Origin: Photobacterium lipolyticum
GTDB lineage: Bacteria; Pseudomonadota; Gammaproteobacteria; Enterobacterales; Vibrionaceae
DNA length: 64,000 nt
Assembly (NCBI RefSeq): GCF_003026475.1
Contig: NZ_PYMC01000001.1
Location: 579,998 to 643,997 of the forward strand
Direction: 5' to 3'
The notes under the pieces: generated by a model
What the model was told of the DNA's origin: nothing
Databases searched by the model: none
Seen by the model: the letters and a program-made list of their open reading frames with translations, nothing else
Made by a program: the position numbers and the translations under genes
In this document: piece by piece, positions 59,835 to 64,000 of the stretch
How the letters are laid out: every line of letters starts with the position of its first letter
Position numbering within the stretch: the first letter of the stretch is position 1

Positions 59835-61124
59835 TTATAAGAAAATAATTTTAGCAAGAAACAGGGCTGCAATAACCCATACGCTGATATTAACATCTCT
59901 TCCCTTGCCACTCATCACTTTAACGGCAGCATAAGTGATAAAGCCAAGGCCGATACCCTCAGCGATGGAGTATGTTAATGGCATTAGCAGACAAACAACA
60001 ACAACAGGGGCTGCTTCAGTCAAATCACGCCAGTCTATACTCACCAGACCAGACATCATCAGAATAGCAACGTAAAACAGTGCCCCAGCAGTTGCATAGG
60101 CAGGCACCATACCCGCCAGCGGCGCAAAAAATAGCGCTAAGAAGAATAATACACCAACAGTAACGGCTGTCAGGCCCGTACGCCCGCCAACAGCAACACC
60201 AGCCACACTTTCAACAAATGATGTTGTATTAGAGGTACCTAGTATCGCCCCCACAGACGTCGCCGTACTATCTGCAAGCAGCGCACGGTTCAAGCGCGGT
60301 AGCTTACCATCTTTATCTATCAGATCTGCTTTTGTTGCGACCCCCACCAGTGTCCCGGCGGTATCAAACAGGTCAACAAATAAGAAAGCAAACACCACTG
60401 AAATCAGGCCAACCTCAAGTGCACCGCTGAAATCCATCTGCATATATGTTGGTGCCAGGCTTGGTGGCATAGACATAACACCACCGTAAGTGATATCGCC
60501 AAACAGGATACCGAGTACCGTCACGGCAAGTATCGCAATCAGTACCGCTGCTTTATAGCCGCGATGAACTAACCCAATCGTCAGGAAAAAGCCCAATGCC
60601 GCCATCATAGCAGGAAAGCTTGTTAGATCACCAACATGTACCAACGTTGCAGGGTGACCAACGACAATGCCCGAGCTTTGCAGCGCAATGAAAGCTAAGA
60701 ACAAACCAATACCTGCCGAGATACCGGTACGTAAAGCCATTGGAATCGCATTGATGATCCACTCTCGTACTTTCAGAAGGCTTAAAACAATGAAACAAAG
60801 ACCAGATAAGAACACCGCGGCCAAAGCCACTTGCCATGTATGCCCCATCCCGAACACTACACCATAAGTAAAGAACGCATTCAGCCCCATCCCCGGAGCC
60901 AGGGCGACTGGGTAATTTGCGACAAAGCCCATAATGAAACAGCCGACCATCGCAGCCAAACAGGTTGCAACAAACACCGCCCCCTGATCCATACCCGTGC
61001 TTGCCAGCATTGTCGGATTAACAAAAATGATGTAAGCCATTGTCAGGAAGGTCGTCAGACCGGCTAACATTTCGGTCTGGACATCCGTTCCGTGCTCTTT
61101 CAGTTTGAATAGTTTCTCAAGCAT
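59835..61124 (-). CDS. NCS2 (AzgA-type) purine base permease
   Basis: A 429-residue inner-membrane transporter of the NCS2/AzgA group (adenine, guanine or hypoxanthine uptake) with about 12-14 helices. Motifs YIIFVNPTMLAS, NYPVALAPGMGLNAFFTYGV, VDLFDTAGTLVGVATKADL and TSVGAILGTSNTTSFVESVA are diagnostic. Likely imports substrate for the adjacent gpt. A PurR-type operator sits in the leader. Confidence 0.92.
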   Translation of the reverse strand: MLEKLFKLKEHGTDVQTEMLAGLTTFLTMAYIIFVNPTMLASTGMDQGAVFVATCLAAMVGCFIMGFVANYPVALAPGMGLNAFFTYGVVFGMGHTWQVALAAVFLSGLCFIVLSLLKVREWIINAIPMALRTGISAGIGLFLAFIALQSSGIVVGHPATLVHVGDLTSFPAMMAALGFFLTIGLVHRGYKAAVLIAILAVTVLGILFGDITYGGVMSMPPSLAPTYMQMDFSGALEVGLISVVFAFLFVDLFDTAGTLVGVATKADLIDKDGKLPRLNRALLADSTATSVGAILGTSNTTSFVESVAGVAVGGRTGLTAVTVGVLFFLALFFAPLAGMVPAYATAGALFYVAILMMSGLVSIDWRDLTEAAPVVVVCLLMPLTYSIAEGIGLGFITYAAVKVMSGKGRDVNISVWVIAALFLAKIIFL

Positions 61125-61178
61125 TGCTCTCGATTCCTTGGAGATAATACGCGCAGTTCAAAAATAAGGATTTAAAAT

Positions 61179-61193
61179 AGAAAACGTTTGCGT
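61179..61193 (-). promoter_or_regulatory. PurR operator upstream of the purine permease
   Basis: Minus strand ACGCAAACGTTTTCT is a perfect match to the PurR consensus. It lies just downstream of a -10 TATAAT (61214-61219), so PurR would block transcription when hypoxanthine or guanine is abundant. Confidence 0.87.
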
Positions 61194-61541
61194 CACTCTA
61201 TTTTTGGGGTGCGATTATATGCTGCTCAGCAAACAATTTCCAGAAAATAACTCAACCATCAACAAAACAACGGGGCAAACGAACAAAAACCCAACAACCA
61301 ACTTACAACCAATAAATATAGTCAATTAAAATCATACACTTATAAGTAATTTATGATGTGTGTTTTTTCATCATTAAGAAATTTTCACCCTACCGCAAAC
61401 GTTAATACGAGTGACATGATTGTTAAATTTAGTCATCACAGGCATATGTAATCGAATACATAGTAAATCCAATATACTTCTCTAAATGTGGAAGTTCTGA
61501 ATCTCGTATATTGAGGTGGTTTGAGTATATGAAGTACAGAT
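61194..61541. other. Region between the purine permease promoter and the ncRNA terminator
   Basis: No gene. Includes the permease -10 box and repeat B4. A partial PurR-like sequence (CCGCAAACGTTAATA, about 61393) is too far upstream to interpret. Confidence 0.4.
61472..61530 (-). repeat. MITE-like dispersed repeat, copy B4
   Basis: A 59-bp unit with inverted ends ATATACTY. On the minus strand its core TCAAACCACCTCAATATACG plus GAGATTCAG aligns with B1. It sits immediately beyond the terminator of the small RNA unit. Confidence 0.7.
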
Positions 61542-61572
61542 AAAAAAAACGCCACCTCTGGTAGAGATGGCG
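61542..61572 (-). terminator. Terminator of the VcdRP-like RNA
   Basis: Minus strand stem CGCCATCTCT / AGAGGTGGCG (one mismatch) followed by eight T, about 105 nt after the 29-codon ORF. Confidence 0.87.
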
Positions 61573-61677
61573 GCAGAATGTGGCAAATAACCAGATTCGG
61601 TTATTTCAATATTCTAAATTTGGGGGTGAACAATACTGTCCGGCAAAGCAGTGTCATCAAACACTGCTTCACAAAAA

Positions 61678-61767
61678 TTAATAGCCGAAAGAGCTCGGGT
61701 AAGTGAAGTTACCAGTGTAAACAGAGCGGTTATTCCAGTAGCGTGCAATAGAATCAAATGCTTTCAT
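61678..61767 (-). CDS. 29-residue small protein (VcdP-like candidate)
   Basis: ORF of 29 codons, MKAFDSIARYWNNRSVYTGN then FTYPSSFGY, preceded by AAGGTGATAAAA, a strong ribosome site. It is rich in aromatic residues (eight of 29) and has no membrane helix, so probably cytosolic. VcdP of V. cholerae is also 29 residues and activates citrate synthase; the same role is inference. Too short for automatic gene calls. Confidence 0.72.
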   Translation of the reverse strand: MKAFDSIARYWNNRSVYTGNFTYPSSFGY

Positions 61768-61902
61768 TTTTATCACCTTAATCATAAGTCATTATTAAGA
61801 CCGTTTTTGGTCTCACTTAATCTCGGTTCCGTGGAGGCGATATATCGGGCTCGTCCTGAGCAGTTCAGTGTGTTTTCTCTTCCTCACCTGAGGAGTGAGT
61901 AA

Positions 61903-61931
61903 ACTATACCCGCCACGTAATTAAATTACAA
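61903..61931 (-). promoter_or_regulatory. Promoter of the VcdRP-like RNA
   Basis: Minus strand -35 TTGTAA, 17-bp spacer, -10 TATAGT. A HexR-type box covers the -35. Start predicted near 61897, giving a 5' leader of about 130 nt before the 29-codon ORF. Confidence 0.78.
61916..61930. promoter_or_regulatory. HexR-type operator 1 (overlapping the -35)
   Basis: CGTAATTAAATTACA matches 14 of 15 positions of the HexR consensus TGTAATTAAATTACA. HexR is the KDPG-responsive regulator of central carbon metabolism in Vibrio and Shewanella. The position over the -35 predicts repression. Confidence 0.75.
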
Positions 61932-61967
61932 CCATTTCTTTTAACTTCGTCACACTTTTATGGTAAA

Positions 61968-61983
61968 AGTGATCCCTATCACT
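61968..61983. promoter_or_regulatory. CRP-type site between the HexR boxes
   Basis: AGTGA-TCCCTA-TCACT keeps the GTGA-N6-TCAC core of the CRP consensus; outer bases differ. Centred about 79 bp upstream of the predicted start. Confidence 0.55.
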
Positions 61984-61989
61984 TAATTC

Positions 61990-62004
61990 TGTAATAAAAT
62001 TACA
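61990..62004. promoter_or_regulatory. HexR-type operator 2
   Basis: TGTAATAAAATTACA, perfect half-sites with one central difference from the HexR consensus. Its centre is 74 bp from operator 1, about seven helical turns, so both face the same side and could be joined by a DNA loop. Confidence 0.72.
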
Positions 62005-62329
62005 CACAAAGCTTGCGCATCAAAAAGAAGATTTAACGTCCCGACTCATATTCCCTTACACCTCACGAACATAACCTGACTCAACTGGCGGGGCTTACCT
62101 ATTATGTGTGCAACTGGCTAAGTAGATCAAAGCAACCTGTAAGCATCGGCTTGAAAGTGGACCGTCTTAACGCTCATATTCCACATTTTAAGATTTAACT
62201 GTCACCCCCCTTTTCACAATGGTATGCTGAGCCAGTTCCGATAGATAATTCTGCTATCATTTTGGCAAATCAGGCATTGTTAATCCTGATTAATAGCCCT
62301 AGCCCAAGATTGTATAAAGGGAGACTGCT
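62005..62329. other. Upstream region of pepD
   Basis: About 325 bp with no supported gene and no clear operator. The pepD ribosome site (AAGGGAG) is at its right end. Confidence 0.4.
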
Positions 62330-63790
62330 GTGTCTGAAATCAGTCAACTGTCACCACAACCCGTGTGGCAATTCTTCGATCAAATCTGTTCCATTCCTCA
62401 CCCGTCAAAGCATGAAGAACAACTTGCTCAGCACATCATCAAATTTGCTGAAAGTGAAGGTTTAGCTGTACGACGCGATGATGTTGGCAATGTCTTTATT
62501 AAAAAGCCAGCAACACCGGGGATGGAAGACCGCAAAGGCGTTGTTCTGCAAGCACATATCGATATGGTGCCACAGAAAAACGAAGATACCGATCACGACT
62601 TCGAAATAGATCCAATTCAACCATTCATTGACGGTGAATGGGTAACCGCCAAAGGCACCACTCTTGGCGCCGATAACGGTATGGGCATGGCAACCTGTCT
62701 TGCAGTACTGGCAGCAAAAGACATTGAACACGGCCCGCTGGAAGTCTTGCTGACTATTGATGAAGAAGCTGGCATGACTGGCGCGTTCGGCCTTAAAGAA
62801 GGCTGGTTAGACGGTGATATCCTACTGAACACTGACTCTGAACAAGAAGGCGAAGTGTACATGGGTTGTGCCGGCGGTGTTGATGGCGCTATCTCGCTTG
62901 ATACCCGACGTGAAGCGACTCCTGCTGACTACCAAGCGGTGAAGCTGGTTGTTAAAGGCCTTAAAGGTGGCCATTCTGGCTGTGACATCCACACTGGTCG
63001 CGCTAATGCTAACAAACTGCTTGGCCGTTTCCTTTTCTCACACGCTGAAGAATTAGGTCTGCGGATTGCAGAACTAAGCGGTGGCAGCCTACGTAACGCG
63101 ATTCCTCGTGAAGCAAATACTATCGTTGCCCTGCCCGCTGAGAATGTTGATAAGCTGAACGCACTGTTTGCTCACTATCAGGAGATCCTTGTTGCTGAGC
63201 TGAGCCGTATCGAAACAGGCATTACCCTGTTTACAGAAACAGCTAAACTGCCTGAAAACATCCTCGCAACAGTCGATCAGAAACGCCTGCTTGCAGTTCT
63301 GAATGCTTGCCCTAACGGTGTTATCCGTATGAGTGATGACATTGAAGGGGTCGTTGAAACGTCTCTGAACGTAGGTGTTATCACCACGGAAGCTGATAAG
63401 ATCACGATTCTATGTCTGATCCGCTCGCTGATTGACTCTGGTCGCAGCAATGTCGAAGGCATGCTAAAAGCTGTCACAGAACTTGCCGGTGCGCAGTGCG
63501 AGTTCTCAGGCGCATACCCAGGCTGGAAACCCGATGCTGACTCAGAAGTGATGCAGCTATTCCGCGAAACCTATAATGATATTTACGGTAGAACACCGAA
63601 TATCATGGTTATTCACGCGGGGCTGGAATGTGGTCTGTTCAAAGAACCCTATCCGCAAATGGATATGATTTCTTTCGGCCCGACCATCAAGTTCCCTCAC
63701 TCTCCGGATGAGAAAGTAAACATCGAAACTGTTGGTCTGTTCTGGGAACAAATGGTTGCGATTCTGAAGAATATTCCGGTTAAGAAGTAA
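62330..63790 (+). CDS. pepD: Cytosol nonspecific (aminoacyl-histidine) dipeptidase
   Basis: A 486-residue M20 metallodipeptidase. GTG start with AAGGGAG. Motifs: AHIDMVPQKNEDTDHDFE, GTTLGADNGMGMATCLAVLA, catalytic Glu in LTIDEEAGMTGAFGL, and TDSEQEGEVYMGCAGGVDGA; C-terminal FGPTIKFPHSPDEKVNIETV. It cleaves Xaa-His and other dipeptides. Own terminator; followed at once by repeat A8. Confidence 0.96.
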   Translation: MSEISQLSPQPVWQFFDQICSIPHPSKHEEQLAQHIIKFAESEGLAVRRDDVGNVFIKKPATPGMEDRKGVVLQAHIDMVPQKNEDTDHDFEIDPIQPFIDGEWVTAKGTTLGADNGMGMATCLAVLAAKDIEHGPLEVLLTIDEEAGMTGAFGLKEGWLDGDILLNTDSEQEGEVYMGCAGGVDGAISLDTRREATPADYQAVKLVVKGLKGGHSGCDIHTGRANANKLLGRFLFSHAEELGLRIAELSGGSLRNAIPREANTIVALPAENVDKLNALFAHYQEILVAELSRIETGITLFTETAKLPENILATVDQKRLLAVLNACPNGVIRMSDDIEGVVETSLNVGVITTEADKITILCLIRSLIDSGRSNVEGMLKAVTELAGAQCEFSGAYPGWKPDADSEVMQLFRETYNDIYGRTPNIMVIHAGLECGLFKEPYPQMDMISFGPTIKFPHSPDEKVNIETVGLFWEQMVAILKNIPVKK

Positions 63791-64000
63791 CGAGCTACTG
63801 AGTTTCGAGTAAAAAGATACAAGTAACGAGAGGCGGGTTCATAGAAACTCGCCTTTTTTGTATCTGGTTCCTGTGGTTCTATGGTTCTATGGTTCTATGG
63901 TTCTATGGTTCTATGGTTCTATGGTTCTATGGTTCTATGGTTCTATGGTTCTATGGTTCTATGGTTCTATGGTTCTATGGTTCTATGGTTCTATGGTTCT
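63790..64000. repeat. CTAG/CGAG-type repeat element, copy A8, with octamer array running off the window
   Basis: Family words (AACGAGCTACTGAGTTTCGAG, AAGTAACGAG) follow the pepD stop directly. After the terminator, the octamer GGTTCTAT is repeated perfectly 15.75 times from 63875 to the end of the window, with a degenerate unit before it. The reverse complement ATAGAACC occurs in copy A1. The full length is unknown because the window ends inside it. Confidence 0.9.
63831..63859 (+). terminator. Terminator of pepD
   Basis: AGGCGGGTT-CATAG-AAACTCGCCT (one G-T pair) then TTTTT, embedded within repeat element A8, so the repeat supplies part of the terminator. Confidence 0.8.

Larger units (their letters stand above)
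61542..61897 (-). ncRNA. Candidate dual-function regulatory RNA (VcdRP-like)
   Basis: An isolated transcription unit of about 355 nt predicted from promoter 61903-61931 to terminator 61542-61572. It contains a structured leader (AGACC-AAAAAC-GGTCT hairpin near the ribosome site; alternative CTCAC/GTGAG stems near the 5' end), a 29-codon ORF, then a hairpin AAGCAGTG/CACTGCTT, then an exposed C-rich stretch TTCACCCCCAAATTT that could pair with G-rich ribosome sites, then the terminator. A 29-residue peptide with a C-rich pairing RNA, tied to carbon control, is the published layout of VcdRP in Vibrio cholerae (recalled, not compared). Confidence 0.65.

Noticed and set aside
61393..61407. Second PurR operator (CCGCAAACGTTAATA)
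   Set aside because: Only about two thirds of the consensus matches, and it is about 190 bp upstream of the permease promoter.
61837..61848. CGATATATCG palindrome in the RNA leader as an operator
   Set aside because: A self-complementary AT core is expected by chance, and it lies within the predicted transcript; it more probably contributes to RNA folding, if anything.
63875..64000. Possible CRISPR array at the right edge
   Set aside because: Units are 8 bp, contiguous and without spacers; this is a microsatellite.

Overview
The window is a chromosomal segment from a marine gammaproteobacterium of the family Vibrionaceae, most likely Photobacterium or a close relative. The evidence is a Vibrio-type polar flagellar cluster (flgOPT H-ring genes, FlaG, two flagellins, sigma-54 and sigma-28 promoters), a nap-narQP locus carrying the tiny TIGR02808 protein, the gene order ligA-zipA-cysZ-cysK-ptsHI-crr, and sequence traits such as HexR boxes. 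No prophage, integron, transposase or CRISPR array is visible. The species call is inference from gene content.

Region 1 (1-21,650) is flagellar and chemotaxis. Reading leftward on the minus strand it holds cheV-cheR, flgBCDE, flgFGHIJ, flgKL, a sigma-54 flagellin, a sigma-28 flagellin, flaG and the start of fliD (cut by the window edge). On the plus strand are flgA and flgMN. The outer-membrane motor genes flgOP (minus) and flgT (plus) close the block. Near-consensus sigma-54 promoters precede flgB, flgF, flgK and flagellin 2. Sigma-28-like promoters precede flagellin 1 and flgM.

Region 2 (21,650-29,910) holds tRNA-Arg(CCT), tRNA-Ala(GGC), a small secreted two-cysteine protein, gltX, and a convergent module (DUF2057 protein facing a porin) that is present twice. 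Both porin mRNAs share a hairpin leader with an invariant loop on diverged but still paired stems.

Region 3 (29,910-43,450) is the conserved ligA-zipA / cysZ-cysK-ptsH-ptsI-crr block, followed by a DyP-type peroxidase, a sensor diguanylate cyclase, and small membrane, lipoprotein and DUF genes.

Region 4 (43,450-51,460) is periplasmic nitrate respiration: napFDABC plus TIGR02808 on the minus strand, and the divergent narQ-narP-lipoprotein operon, with FNR-like and NarP-like sites between them.

Region 5 (51,460-64,000) holds the yffB-like gene, dapE, an M15 peptidase and DUF2897, then proBA, crl, frsA, gpt, a PurR-boxed NCS2 purine permease and pepD. Between the permease and pepD is a short transcription unit. 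It has two HexR-like boxes, a CRP-like box, a good promoter, a structured leader, a 29-codon ORF, a C-rich tail and a terminator. Its layout resembles the dual-function RNA VcdRP of Vibrio cholerae. It is the most interesting regulatory object here.

Two dispersed intergenic repeat families run through the window. One is CTAG/CGAG-rich, with 7-8 bp tandem units, and sits just downstream of gene 3' ends at eight loci. The other is a roughly 60-bp MITE-like element with TATACCCA-type ends, seen at four loci.
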